Positions 11,061 to 24,100 of a stretch of DNA of 64,000 nt are shown here, in pieces (the stretch's first letter is position 1; each line of letters begins with the position of its first letter). The notes under the pieces are model-generated. The model saw only the letters and a list, made by a program, of their open reading frames with translations, was not told where the DNA came from and did no database searches. Location of the stretch: positions 38,498,295 to 38,562,294 of the forward strand of contig OW387150.1 of NCBI GenBank assembly GCA_936440205.1, read 5' to 3'. The stretch is from Lepidonotus clava (Eukaryota; Annelida; Polychaeta; Phyllodocida; Polynoidae). A program made the translations under genes and the position numbers.

Positions 11061-14000
11061 AGTTGGCGTTGTTACAATATGAATTTACAATGTTGTCACA
11101 ATGATAGTATAGTACCAATATGGTGACAACATGAAATTATTTGTTTCTAATTTCCTGGATGACCAAGGATACTTTTTTCCACCTCATCACATCCCTTGTA
11201 GGCCAACAGGTAACTATGACACCAACTTTCTGTTAAAGTTGTACACCAAAGAGCAAAATCAATCATCAGCAGGTTATGAACCATATTCAAACACTGTATA
11301 CAAAGGGGATTCACAGGTTTGTATATAGTGCACAGACACATGTCTCTCTGCATATGTAGTGCAAGGGCCAGGGTTAACAGCTAGGTGATGAATATACACT
11401 ATAGGGCAATGGTATGTATGAGGTTCTAACTGTCTCTTTAGTAGTAACTGATCTAATTGCATCTAATACCATGATGTTATGAATATTGACTTTTCATTAA
11501 ACATGTACTAAGTATTAACATACTCTAATTCAACCAAAATTCATGTGTCAGTCGTTTATGCTATGGTTTACTTCCCACGTAACTCACTCAATAATTGATC
11601 ATTAATCCACAGTGACATAATTTATAACATTCTAGTAACTCTTCAAACAGCTATCAATGTTTGATTATATGCATACCAACCACATTAGTCTTCTTATCAT
11701 ACAATGGAATACAATTTCTTATTCTTAGATATGAATACAACTTCTTTGTGATGTTTTATTATCATGAATGCCAGGCTTTCGAAGTATCTATGTCATTGTG
11801 CAAGTATATATAATCATTCACTTATGTGTTTAATTCATGTACATTTTTTAAATTATGTTTTCACTGGCTTAGATTTGAACTAAAAAAAAATTGTCCAGGC
11901 ACAACTTGCATGATTAGTAAGTTATAAGCTGGAACTTTATGAAAATTATCTTTTTTTATTTTGATCTGATCTCAATCACATTTGTCATGTCTAATAATAT
12001 TATGTTGTGTATAATATCTTAATCTCTGATTACATAAGATTAGTTTTTATTTGTCACAGGGTTGTTTGTGCACAATGATTACTGTTTGACGGTGCCAGTT
12101 ATCTAAATTATAGTTGGATGTATCCCTTCATACTCTTTTTTTCTGTGGATTTTAAAGATCTTACAAGACTACCTGACATAATGTTCGATCCAAACATTTC
12201 CAACCATCAGAACTGTCTGCCAGTTTTGATATTGCCGATGCTTCCTCATGATCTGCAACGATGTTATCAGTTTGTACACAGAAGCAGTTGATCTACAATG
12301 GCTGATCTGGTCATAAGGCAAAGTGCAGCAAACTTTAGCCTTGGCAACCTCTCAGCTGTATGAAACACACTATTTAACTTGAAATCCAAAGATTAATCAG
12401 TAAAACTTGATTAATTTGACAATGAACAGTAGGAGACCTTGTCACCATCAGCTAAAGATAAAATTGGACGCCATTTACCTGAGTCAAAATGCCCGTCTTT
12501 TCTTTGCTTCATATCCATAAGGTAAGAATATGAAGTGCTTACTTAGAGAATTGGAGAATACACATTGAGAACCTAGTTCTGATCTTGAATAGGCAAGGAC
12601 AATTGATTTACAAGAGTTCAAGTTTATTACGAACCTATACAACTAGCCTTAATTGTTATTCTCCATGTAATACATCAAACTTTTTATTCAATAGCTCTAA
12701 CTATCCATGTTATTAGATTTAAATGTTTTCCAACTACAAGACTAGATCATTTAAAAAATATTCCATGATATCAAACCTAAATGAAATCCTACCTGAATTG
12801 TGATTCAGAGTAAAGTCAGGATAAACAAAGAAAAACATAGCTTTACCTCGAAACAGGCCTAGGAAACAGATTATTGCCCTGGTTGTCTGCATTTCTGTAG
12901 GTTTAACCTGACAAGGATGGGCTTGGCCAAAATGTCCGAATGTTGGTCTGTTGTCTGCGAGAATAATGTTAAATTGTTTCCCTGCTGTTTCAGGTTTCAG
13001 GATCTCACCCAGGTGACAGATAGATATCTGTTCATCTCACTTGACCATCAATGACCATTGAATGACCATCAATAAGTCACCAAGTAATGTATGTGTGGAT
13101 AAAAGGTGGTGCAAAGGTCTTGAGGGAATACAAATCCATGCTTCAAAAAAGGAGTGTTTGTGACTCAAAGCAGTTGGTCTGCCATCTGACGGATAGAGAC
13201 ACTACTAGTCTTGACCTCCTAACAACTATACATTTCATCCAGAACCACATACCTCCTGACATGTGGCTTAGATATGACCAGGAAAGTCCAGTGAATGAGA
13301 CCATATTTTCTGACGTCCTCTTCACACTCATTGTTCACATATGAAGTTGTTGTATCTAAATAAAAAACAGATAAAATACCAGAAGTGATATACCTGGATG
13401 TGTCAAAGATGACCTTACTTAACCCTCGAACATTCTATACGTCTACTTTTTGCATCATCATATAATCACAAATCTCCAAGCGTGGATATAAATTTTGAAT
13501 GGTATATACAAAATAACTTTGTTTGAAATTATCAGATGGAAATATTCATTATAAAATTATCAGATAAAAACATTAACTATTAAATGGCATCGTTATATCC
13601 TTTTTTCAAGGAAAACTAATTTCATATCATTTTTTCAAGGAAAAAAATGTCCACGTTCCTTGTCAATATCTAATCTCAAAATAATAAAACTTTGCTTGGC
13701 TTTAATGTTAAATAACATATTATTTCTAATATCAATAAGTTTATATTTTTGCCAGGATGACGAAATAAAGCCCAAAGAAAAAACTGCAGCTTATATGATC
13801 ATGTGATATATTTATGTGAATTTATGTCATATAATATGTTTCATATAGACCTTGTGCAGACGTGGTCACATGATCCCATTGTGGTGATAACCATGTTCCT
13901 ATCATGACCACATGGTCATACAAAAATTTCTTAATTCGTAGATTCTGAATGATGATAATTATTGATTATGGGTCAGAGAGTTTGTTTAAGTGCAATTTTG

Positions 14001-14084
14001 TATAACTATTTATTCTAAATGGCCCATAATAAAGTGATCACCAATATCCCAGTCAAGGTGCTATGTAACAGTTACGTTATGCAA
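11061..14084. other. Unassigned AT-rich sequence
   Basis: No repeat boundary, RNA gene or convincing exon was seen. The longest frame (13,087-13,344, 85 codons) lacks splice context and family resemblance. Confidence 0.4.
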
Positions 14085-14680
14085 CCATACTTTTTTGGTT
14101 TGTCTGTTACTTACTAAATTGTCATGTAACTGTAACATTATTTTTCTGGGAGGCTGAGACCTAACCAAAACAGTATGTTCTCATAACATTCTGGTGAGGT
14201 TATGTCAAGATAAAATTGAAATAGAACGTTATTGTGACATTCTGATTAGGTGAGATCCAGAGCTCACTTAAACAGAACATTGTTGTGGCCTCCTGACCAG
14301 GGGAGGTCCAAACTTTACCTAAACAGAATGCTATTGTGATACACTGATTACATCATGTCTTAACCATACCTAAACAGAATGTTACTGTGACTATCTTATT
14401 AGGCTAGATGTCAGCCTAACCTAAACAGAAAGTTATGGTGACATCCTCATTAAGTAAGGTCTCAACCACACTTTAACATGTTATTGTGACATTCTTATGA
14501 AGTATCAGCCTCATAAATAATGTTGCGAGAATGTTATTAGAGCGTCACAATGTAACGTCGCATCAGTTGGTTACAGCAACATTTTTGGGAGTCGTCAAAA
14601 GAACATCACTGTAACCTAACAGTGTAATCTAACAAGAACCAATCTAGAACATTGCTAGAATGTTATTAGAACATCATATC
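14085..14680 (+). repeat. Degenerate tandem repeat, about 60-70-bp unit
   Basis: Six or seven diverged units share 'aacagaatgttattgtgac' followed by 'attctgattaggt' and 'tctcaacc' or similar. The left edge carries 'accatacttttttggt', which occurs on the opposite strand at the edge of 37,043-37,395. Both loci are therefore members of one dispersed tandem-repeat-bearing element family. Confidence 0.6.
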
Positions 14681-14920
14681 CTTGGCTTGGATGGCAGCCA
14701 GCCCATTCTCAGAGATGTGACGTCATCTGCACAACGTCTATATGGTCCATGCTCACGAAACGTGCCGAATTGACGAAAAAATAGGGTAAACAAATTTTTT
14801 TTTTTCAGAATGATATAAATTTTGGTCAATATATTCTTAGTGTATTGGAGTATCTATATATGTAATTTGGAACGTTAATATTAATTATTTTGTAATTTAT
14901 GCACATTTAAATATCAAGAC

Positions 14921-15130
14921 CCCCACGGACGATGATAACGCCCCCAAGGATGATGACAGCACCCCCACGGGCGATGACAACACCCCAACGGACGATGACA
15001 ACGCCCCCACGGACGATGACAATGCCCCCACGGACTATGACAATACCCCCACGGACTATGACAATACCCCCATGGACTATGACAATACCCCCATGGACTA
15101 TGACAGCCCCACGAACTATGACAGTCTATT
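14921..15130 (+). repeat. 21-bp minisatellite, about 10 units
   Basis: Each unit is 21 bp, read as 'cccccacggac' followed by 'tatgacaata' or 'gatgacaacg'. As the unit is a multiple of three, it keeps frames open. One plus frame reads an acidic heptad (D-N-A-P-T-D-D, later D-Y-D-N-T-P-T). Units change gradually from gatgac to tatgac along the array. Shorter pieces of the same array recur in the two duplicated units that follow. Confidence 0.9.
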
Positions 15131-15530
15131 AAAACATATCAAGATTAGGCTAAATCTTTATGATCAATAGCAAAATATGTAGCCTTCCATATTTAATCAG
15201 TATAATAATTCAACATTATCTACTACCATACCTTTTGTATAGGACTATGAAATATATGCCCCCACGGACTATGACAATGCCCCCACGAACAATGACAGCC
15301 CCAATGAACTATGGCAGTTTATTAAAACACTAAGAGATGTCAATATGTAATAAGATTAGGCTAAATCTTTATGACCAATAGCAAAATATGTAGCCTTCCA
15401 TATTTAATCAGTATAATAATTCAACATTATCTACTACCAACATTTTTGTATAGGACTATGAAATGTATCCCCCTACGGACTATGACAATGCCCCCATGGA
15501 CTATGACAGCCCCCACGAACTATGACAGGA
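15123..15530 (+). repeat. Two tandem exon-like units with minisatellite pieces
   Basis: Two copies (about 15,123-15,322 and 15,323-15,530) share 'aagattaggctaaatcttta', 'tagccttccatatttaatca' and 'attcaacattatctactacc'. In both, a pyrimidine-poor but AG-ended stretch ('ttttgtatag') leads into GACTATGAA and three or four 21-bp minisatellite units in the acidic frame. This looks like a short exon with a splice acceptor that was duplicated in tandem. No complete gene model can be built, so it may equally be a satellite-like duplication. Confidence 0.55.
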
Positions 15531-16609
15531 CATTACAACTAACAAAAATTATCAAAAATATGTTAAAATATTAATTATTTTTGGCTAGACATGACATTTT
15601 TAAAAATACAGAGTATATATAGGCAAAAGTGTGGTCAATATATAAGATAAAATATAGATAAATGCAAATCTGGCCAAAAAAATGAAATAGCTTTCATATT
15701 TTTTCAATTATATCACAAAAACATGAAATTCGCCAGTTGGGCAAGTTTTGTGAGAATTGACCATAATGATATAAATTATAAACAGAAAATACTGGACACT
15801 AGATGTCCCTATGAATTGGGGAACTTACCACCTCACTTCTCAGCTATCAATGGTCGCAATCACAAGTCTAATGTTTGTGCCTAGAATTTAGCATGTTTAA
15901 AGCATGTTTGATCAGGTTTATCACCAACATTGCTGTTTTTTATGTGCCATATTTGGCCTCACCATCCACTATCAGCTTCAAGGGAGATACCCTTGCATTC
16001 CCTGAGTACCAGGGATTTTCTTGTCATTTGTTTCATCACATTATCTCAATCAATTCCACTAGAATCTTGTAACCAATGCAGGCTGGCCATTAGCACAAAT
16101 CTTGGCCAGCTTTAGCTGTATCCCTAAATTGGTCCCATAAACTGGTTACTGTTGGTATCAGGCATGCTTCCTTCAGAATGTGGAGTACAAGTGTGTGATG
16201 AAGAACTAGTTCCAAACTGGGACACCAGGGGGTGCAATAAGCTGCAATGTTCCTAACCAGCAGCATGACACAGCTGTGTACCGGGGCTGTCCATAAATGA
16301 CATCATGCTATTTTTAGCCATCCTTAAGCACCACCTAGTCATGTTTTGTCGTGCGAACCTTGACCCCCCTCTTTAAGTTTAATCCTGTCAAGTAAACCCC
16401 CTTTCTAAGCTATTGATATAGAACCATTTCTAGTTGTATTTCTCTTTGGTGTAATACATAATATATTTGTAGTGTAAAGGAAATGATTCATGATTTCAAC
16501 TATCTATATGCATTAATAAATTAGGACATGTCTGCAAAGCACAATCCATCTTTATGAACAGAAATACCAACATTTTCTTTTGTAAACAAGATCCTTCAAG
16601 TGATGAAGC
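15531..16609. other. Unassigned AT-rich sequence
   Basis: I see no gene, RNA or element boundary here. Confidence 0.4.
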
Positions 16610-18760
16610 ATTAACATAACCAATAAAGTTACATCCAATGTACGAAGTATGATCTGGTTAGCATACTTTTTGATGCATGTGTCCCAGTTTCTACAGGATT
16701 GAGTTACTTCTCAGTGTTAGGTAGTCTAGACATAGCCGGTCAAGTGTTACAATCAGCCATTATTCATGGCAGGAAATAAGCAATGAAATAGGGCTAGAAA
16801 TATAAAATCATACAAACAGTTGAGGTATACTCATTAAAGGCTTTTCAATTCAATGAAAATGTTTTCACGAACCTCTATATATATTATTTTTTCATCTTTT
16901 CATTTGTATTTCTGTTTCTCAACCATAGGCCATCAAAATAAGTATTTAAGTGTTTGTAGCTGTGAGACGTAAGGTGAAGGGTCGCCATGGACTAAGGACA
17001 AAGGCATACCAGAGTCCGAAACTGGGAAATTCCCACCCAGATCTTGATCCACATTTGAAACACAAATACAGGACTCATGAATAATTTATCTTAAAGCAGC
17101 TGGCATCCCCTCCCCTCCTTTCTTCTCATATATACATTCTGTCAAGCCTGACCTACCATATCCTAAAGTGAAGACAAATGGGACAGCATGGACAGCCTTC
17201 CCCGGCCCTCTCCTACCTACCCCCTCTCTCCCCTCCTTCCCCTTCTTTTCCCCTCTCTCCCTCCTCCACTACTCCATCCTCCACCCTATCCCTCCTCCTC
17301 AAACCTCTCATTAGTGTTTTTCCCTACCATATACGATGGTTGTGTCTAAAAACGAGTGACGCTCAAGTTCTATGCACTGCCTATGAAACCAACACCACAG
17401 GAGGCCGTGTCATATAACTTAGGCCTTATAACTCTAACACCTTTCAACATGACCCACAAACTACCTTCTTCCACAAAACTCACTGCCCCTATTCATTTTT
17501 TTCTAATCTTATGCCCGGTAAGCATGAGCCTACTTTTGTTTGCATCAATATATATACAAAACATTTATCACAGGGAACTTATATCAAGCATTGAGTATCT
17601 CAACAGAATATCAAGTGTGTTGAAATAATAAAGGTGTGAGAAGGTTACTAATCATTTAGCATATATTATCTGCATATACTGACAATATGACAATTCAGAT
17701 TACGAATTCAATGTGCGAGAATTTCTTTTTTAGTAAATTAGGAAATGAATTGGAAGAATGATGACCTACTAATACATGAAGTTTGGAAAATATGTGAGCA
17801 AAGTGTACGTAGGGTATTCCCTCTACATGGGTGTCAGAGTTCATATGAATAAGGAATTAGGTTACACAAAAGTATGAAGTATAGGTTCGCTCAGAAAGGT
17901 TTTGCAATGTGTATGATGACTCTCAAACCTTAATTCATCAACATGAAAAGTAAGTCTCCATAACTATATCCAAGTGTTTTATTACATAAAGAAACAGACA
18001 CACAAATGCACATATCTACAACACAAATCAGACTATATAGGTGTAGAATGGGTTCTATGAACTATTATGTGAGTATTGTTTGTATAAGCACTTGCACTGG
18101 TTTTGCACTGGAACGGTAGCTTAAGGCATAATTTTAGATTTCCTAGACACAGACAAAAATAATGCCTTATTAAGATATAAGGGAATAAGCTGCTTTTTCC
18201 GTTTAATTGTAGTTATCATATTCATTGTCTTTAAACAGTAATCTATGGAAAAACACAAAGGATCATATGTATATATGTAATATTATTTCAGATCATATTT
18301 GATCCCAGTATTTGCTGTTTGGTTTTGGAGCGATGCCTCCCAAGTTTTAAAAAGATATAATCTTCAACAAGAACAGACTATCCATACAGTTTTCTGTGTT
18401 AATGTAAGAGGGGCGGTCAAAACTCCTGACCCATGACTTTACATTCTTGAGTCCCCCCTCCATGATGAATGGTAGATCTGTCAGTTGAATTATGTTTTAA
18501 TGACACAGTTGCCCATCCAGGTGTATCTGTTGGTGGATCTGTATAGCATAGTATGAGTGTCAATCATTGGGTAAGGACTGGTCCTCTAAAGGTGCAAGCA
18601 GAGTTATACTGCAGAAGGATCGGGGCCTTCCATTAAGTATGTATGCACCAATTAGGGGAGGGGGTCAAAACCTTTTGTAAATCTGTGCACATTCACATTT
18701 TTGCCCTAGGAGCGTCTGGGGTCTGAGATTTTTTAAAATGTACAACCGTACTAGATGGAG
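16610..18760 (+). repeat. A-family repeat, copy A1
   Basis: It aligns with 36,590-39,130. Anchors are 'catacaaacagttgaggtatactcattaaaggcttttcaattcaat' near 16,811 (36,765), the 'ctgtcaagcctgacctac' stretch near 17,138 (37,437), and 'gaggggcggtcaaaactcctgacccatgactttacattctt' near 18,409 (38,869). A1 lacks three insertions found in A2 and so supplies their empty sites. No conserved reading frame was seen, so it is a duplicated non-coding segment. Confidence 0.8.
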
Positions 18761-19103
18761 GGCCCCATTATCATATGCATGTAGTTCATGTGTAATCTCT
18801 GGAAGGTGATACACTAATGGCATGAGATCACTACCTCCAAATAAATCCTAGTGCATCCTGTATCAGGAAACAAAACATAAGTTAGACAAATAAACAAACA
18901 TCAAGAAAATAAGAATATATCCTGATAAAAGAAAACCATCTCACCAAAGTGGTAGATGCTAAATGAACAATTGTTAACATCAGTCTCAATAAAACACCAA
19001 TTGATTCAACACAGGATGATTATGCTGGTTTTGTTACTTTATTTCAAGGGGACGTTCTCATCTGTGAGATTTTAGAGGTACGTCTGCTGGTGTCATAGCC
19101 TAG
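18761..19103. other. Flank of the gypsy insertion
   Basis: Nothing coding was seen. The last four bases (CTAG, 19,100-19,103) are the left target-site duplicate. Confidence 0.6.
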
Positions 19104-20097
19104 TGTGATGAACGGCTATTCAGCCAAAATACATAGAGGTTAAAATAATAGAAATAAGGTAATAATGGAAATAGATGTAAAGAACGAATAACGAATATGT
19201 AAAGAACGAAGAACGAAATAGATGTAAAGAACGAATATGTAAAGAACGAATAACGAATATGTAAAGAACGAAGAACGAAATAGATGTAAAGAACGAATAT
19301 GTAAAGAACGAATAACGAATATGTAAAGAACGAATAACGAAAACGTAATGGAACGAAACCCGGAAATATGTAAACCGGAAGTGAAATGTAAACCGGAAAC
19401 GGAATATATAAACCGGAAGTGACGTCAATTGTAGGTCACGTGACCGAAGGCAGCCAATCAGGGCTGACCTCTCTAGTATATAAAGGGGCGGTGAGGCCCG
19501 AATAAACAGAGTTCTTCAACAGTTCTCCTGGTGTCCAGACGTGTCCTCTTTCCTGAAACAACCACTAAAGATGAGCCGAATAGAGTAATTAAGTCGAAGT
19601 TAGGACAAAACAGTCGAAGTCCGAGATAGGTAGTCGAAACATAGGGTAAGGGGCCCGAAGGCCCGAAGAACGAGGAACGAGGGAACGAAGTAGGGCACGA
19701 AGGCCCGAAGTAGTACCGGAAACCGAGGCGTAGTATGGTACGAAGACATGGGGAGCGGAACGAGGGAGCGAAGTCCGCGGGGACGAGGGCGCGGCGTGCT
19801 CGGCCCCACGCTACCAAACAATAGGCGACCGTCGGCCCGTCGCCCCCGCGGACCGGAACTCAGGGGTGGACCGTTCCCCGGCCGACCCGTACCCCTGCCA
19901 TAATTTCCCTCCCCCGCAGTCCTCCGTCGACATCGAGTGCCAATCGATTCGCTCAGCCCCCCCTCGTGCGCGAGGCACGACTCTAGAAACACATCTCGGT
20001 TCTTGGCCCGGATTCCCCGTCCGCCCCGAGACCCGAACAACCCCCACGTTCCTCTGTCGTAAGAATCGGCAACCCCGACTTACCAGAGAACGTCACA
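19104..20097 (+). repeat. 5' LTR of the gypsy element (994 bp)
   Basis: Bounded by TGTGA and TCACA. The U3 region carries a tandem array of 'gtaaagaacga' units (19,170-19,350), a CCAAT motif near 19,454, and a TATA box (TATATAAAG, 19,477-19,485). AATAAA at 19,501-19,506 probably marks R. U5 is long (about 550 bp) and is the part shared with the two diverged LTR remnants. Confidence 0.95.
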
Positions 20098-20098
20098 C

Positions 20099-20113
20099 TG
20101 GTGGCAGCGGTGG
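20099..20113 (+). other. Primer binding site, tRNA-Leu type
   Basis: TGGTGGCAGCGGTGG begins one base after the LTR. It is complementary to the 3' end of animal tRNA-Leu of the kind ending CCACCGCTGCCA plus CCA. The match runs 15 bases and then stops. Confidence 0.8.
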
Positions 20114-20173
20114 TGCTGAAATAGGCACATACGGACTTGTGGATCTTGGGTGTTTCATCGGTATTGGATACTC

Positions 20174-21124
20174 ATGGCGACTGCGGCAGTCTTCGAGCAG
20201 ATGGATTCTGACGTCGCCTTCAAGGAAGGTGGGGAGGAGAAAGGAGGTGCGAAAACCGAGACAAAAGGGGAGGACACGACCATCATGGGTAGGCAGTTTA
20301 ATTTTATGGGAACGTCCACCCCGACGGATGAGCAGAATGTGCGGGCTCAACAACAACAGACCGGCCAGGAAGGAGCGAGTTTGAAGAAGTTCAGTTTACG
20401 ACCAGAGAAGTATGACGGTAAACCGGATTTCGAGGGATGGATCAACCAGTTTGAGGAGTACGCAACATTGGGACGCTGGACGGCCGAGGAAAAAGCGGCG
20501 ATGCTTTTCCTCTCGCTGACGGGAACGGCACGAATGTACTTTGTCGGACTCCCGGACAGGGAACGACTCCGTTACTCGGCGAGGGTGGATGCGTTGCGCC
20601 GGAGGTTCGGTCAGGAGAAGGACACGTGTAATGCTCTGCAAGAGTTGGCGGGCTTGAAACGTGTAAAGAACCAGACAGCGAAGGAGTTGGCTGATAATGC
20701 CCGGCGACTGGCATCGAGAGCCTACTTCTCCAACGACTACGCTAGCCAGGAAAAAGCAGCACTACATGCGTTCCAGGCTGCAGTTGGGGAAGACCTTCAG
20801 CTGAAGTGTGCAGAGAAAGGATGCAAGACACTAGAGGAGGCGGTAGAGGTGGTAGAAATACAGGAACGATACTCACGCCGCCTCCTGCGGGCAGTGAAGC
20901 CCGAGGAGGACGCCAATACACAGATCATGGCCTTGAACGGTAAGTTGGAGGAGATGATGAAAGAATTGGCAGAGGAACGGGAAGCTAGAAGACAAGCAAC
21001 GGCCCGGAGGGAGGCGTTTAAGAAGCGAAAAGAAGATTTAGAGTGTCATCACTGTCACCAGAAGGGCCATTTCGCAAGAGAGTGTTCCCAGCGTCAGGGA
21101 AACGGACAGTCGCCGTCGCAGTAA
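20174..21124 (+). CDS. gag: Gag of the gypsy element
   Basis: Structural capsid/nucleocapsid protein of the retroelement, 316 residues from the ATG at 20,174. The upstream in-frame codon at 20,150 is GTG and is not needed. The central part (FEGWINQFEEYATLGRW, then AEEKAAMLFLSLTGTA) is the typical retrotransposon gag/capsid pattern. A charged helical stretch follows, and a CCHC zinc knuckle (CHHCHQKGHFARECSQ) lies near the C-terminus and would bind RNA. The 3' end overlaps the pol frame by tens of bases in another frame. Elements of this family commonly reach pol by programmed frameshifting; I did not identify the site. Confidence 0.92.
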   Translation: MATAAVFEQMDSDVAFKEGGEEKGGAKTETKGEDTTIMGRQFNFMGTSTPTDEQNVRAQQQQTGQEGASLKKFSLRPEKYDGKPDFEGWINQFEEYATLGRWTAEEKAAMLFLSLTGTARMYFVGLPDRERLRYSARVDALRRRFGQEKDTCNALQELAGLKRVKNQTAKELADNARRLASRAYFSNDYASQEKAALHAFQAAVGEDLQLKCAEKGCKTLEEAVEVVEIQERYSRRLLRAVKPEEDANTQIMALNGKLEEMMKELAEEREARRQATARREAFKKRKEDLECHHCHQKGHFARECSQRQGNGQSPSQ

Positions 21125-24100
21125 GCGCGGGGCCCCCTTCGGGCGCGGCGAGAGAAGTAGTAGGCATGGGAGAATGTGGACTTTATGTGGCCGGGACGGT
21201 GGGAGAGAGTGTCGTCCGTTTTTTGGTTGATACCGGATCTATGATCAGTCTGCTGTCGGAACGCCTCTGGAGAGAGTGGGGACGAAAAAGAGAAGAACTG
21301 GATGGATATGAAGGACGTCTCTGCTCGGTAGATGGTAGTCCGTTGCGGTGCTACGGATGCACGAACTTGCCAGTGAAATTGGGAACACGCGTGTTGAAGT
21401 GGACGTTCATGGTGGCAGACATCGGTAGAGATGAAGGGATCCTGGGAAACGACTTCGCGGTGAAATACCGGCTGACAGTTAAGCCCCACGCGAGTGCCAT
21501 CTTCCTGCCCGCCGAGGGGGAGGGAGAGTGGGAACGAATCCCGGGAGTAGAACAGAGAACGGATGGGATTCGGGCAGTTACCGTCGGAGGACAGGTCGTG
21601 CGAATCGAGAAAACGACGGAAATACCCCCACTCCAAGTGACCCGAGTAACAGTAGTAGCGAGAATGGACATAAGACAGGGTGGACAGCTGGCTGTCATCA
21701 CCGGCGCTGGATTACCTATGGGACTGGAGGTGATCCCAGGAACGGTGACATTGGGAGAAGAAAATGAAGTTTGGGTGGCCAACCGAGGGACCGAGAGCGC
21801 GAAATTGGAAACCGGCGGGGTACTCGGAGAAGCCACCTTCGTACAAGAAGTACGAGGAGTAGGAAGTGAAGCAAAAGAACCCCCAGGAGCGCTCGTTGAA
21901 ATGATAGGGGAGGCTAAGAAAGACCTGACCACGAAGGAGGGCGAAGAGCTGGAGAAAGCCATCATGGCCCGGGAACAAATGTTTGCGACCTCGAAACATG
22001 AGCTAGGACGGACAGATTTAGTACAACATCGAATTAAAACGGGAGATCAGATGCCGATCAAGCAGAGGGTCAGACGGTATCCGGCCACCAGGAGAGAGGA
22101 AGAACGAGCACTGGTGGAGGATATGTTAAATTTAGGGATTATCCAAGAGAGCGGGAGTGCGTGGAGTAGCCCGACCGTTCTAGTCAAAAAGAAGGACGGA
22201 GGAACGAGGTTCTGTATTGACTACCGAAAACTGAACCAGGCTACGAAAGTGGACGCCTATCCGCTCCCGCGGATAGAGGACAGCCTCAACACTTTGGGAG
22301 GAAGCCTATTCTTCTGCAGTCTGGATCTCGCGAGCGGATATTGGCAGGTGGAGATGGCACCGGAGGACCAAGAAAAGACGGCCTTCGTGACTCAAGGAGG
22401 ATTATATGAGTTCAAAGTGATGCCATTCGGGCTAGTGAACGCCCCAGCCACCTTCGAGAGACTGATGGAAAGAATCCTCAGAGGAATCGTGTGGGAGGAG
22501 TGTCTGGTATACTTAGATGATATACTGGTCTTTGGACCAACGTTCAAAGTGACTCTGGAAAGATTGGTACGGGTTCTGGACCGACTGAACGCTGCAGGAC
22601 TGAAGTTAAAGGCGCGAAAATGTAAGCTGTTCCAGAAGAAGATTCCGTTCTTGGGGCACGTTGTCTCGTTCAACGGGATCGAACCCGACCCCGAAAAGTG
22701 TCGGCAAGTAACCGAGTGGCCGGTCCCGCGGGATCTCCACGAGGTACGAGCCTTCGTGGGATTATGTTCGTACTACAGAAGGCATATAAACGGCTTCACG
22801 GAGTTGGCTGCCCCCTTGTATGAATTGGCAACGAAGGAGGAACCATTTGTGTGGAGCGCGAGACGACAAGAGGCATTTGATGCGATGAAGAAGGCGCTAA
22901 CAGAGGCCCCGGTGTTGGGATTCCCGGAGGAAGAAGGACAATGGTGGCTTGACACAGACGCCAGTGACGTGGGAACGGGAGCCGTGCTATCACAAGAGCA
23001 GAGAGGGGAGGAACGGGTGATAGCTTACACGAGCAAAACCCTGGAGTCAAACGAACGAAAGTATTGCACCACGCGGAAAGAACTGTTGGCGGTGGTGCGA
23101 GCTTTGAAGCATTTTCGGTGCTACATCTATGGCCAACGCGTGATAGTCCGGACGGATAACAGCGCGGTTAGTTGGCTGCAGAGGAGTAAGGAACCGATGG
23201 GGCAGGCTGCTCGGTGGATTGAGATTATCGACTCTCATGATGTGTCGTTCCAACACCGACCGGGCAGGAAGCATGGGAACGCTGACGCGTTGTCCCGGTA
23301 TCCGTGCAAACAATGTGGAGAGGAGCACGAGAATACCGAACAAGTGAGAGTAGTGACGCGGGCCCGGGGGTACGAGCCCGGATGGTCCCCGCAGGAGATG
23401 AGAGCAGCGCAGAGGAGGGATCGAGATATAGGGCCGATTGTCGCACGGATGGAAAAAGATGCGGACCGGCCAGGTTGGGAGGCCATATCTCCGGAATCCC
23501 GGGAAACAAAGATCCTATGGAGGCAATGGGAACGATTAAGCCTCAGGGATGGCGTGCTGCATCGGAAGTACTGGGAACTAGAAGGACATGGTTGGAGGAA
23601 CCAGTTGGTCGTTCCCCGAGGGGAACGGGCCAAGCTGGTAAGGGAATACCATGGAGGCGCGGCAGGAGCGCATTTAGGAGTCGCCAGGACGACGGCCCTG
23701 TTGGAACAAGGGTTTTACTGGCCGGGACTCCGGGAAGACGTGCGGAAGGAATGTCGAGAATGTGATTGCGCGTTGCTGAAAAAGGGAAGAGGAAGACGGG
23801 AGCCGCTACATCAGTACATAGTGGGGGAGCCGATGGAACGGCTGGCCATGGATGTTTCGGGCCCGTACCCAGTCACCAAACGAGGAAATAAGTATTGCCT
23901 GATGGTAGGATGCTATTTCACCAAATGGTTGGAGTGTTTCCCGATCCCGGATCAAAAGGCAACGACAGTGGCGAACAAACTGGTTGAAGAAGTAGTAGCA
24001 CGATACGGCGCGTTTCGGGAACTACACTCGGATCAAGGCACGAATTTCGAATCCGAGGTGGTGGCTCAGGTCTGTGCACTATTCGGGATTCACAAAACAA

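Noticed and set aside
13087-13344. 85-codon plus-strand frame
   Set aside because: It has an ATG but no splice context, no family resemblance and an overlapping antisense frame of similar length.
19473-20047. Minus-strand frames in the LTRs
   Set aside because: They repeat identically in both LTRs and reflect high GC content; no protein family is recognisable.
20150-20173. Gag start at 20,150
   Set aside because: The codon there is GTG; the first ATG in frame is at 20,174.
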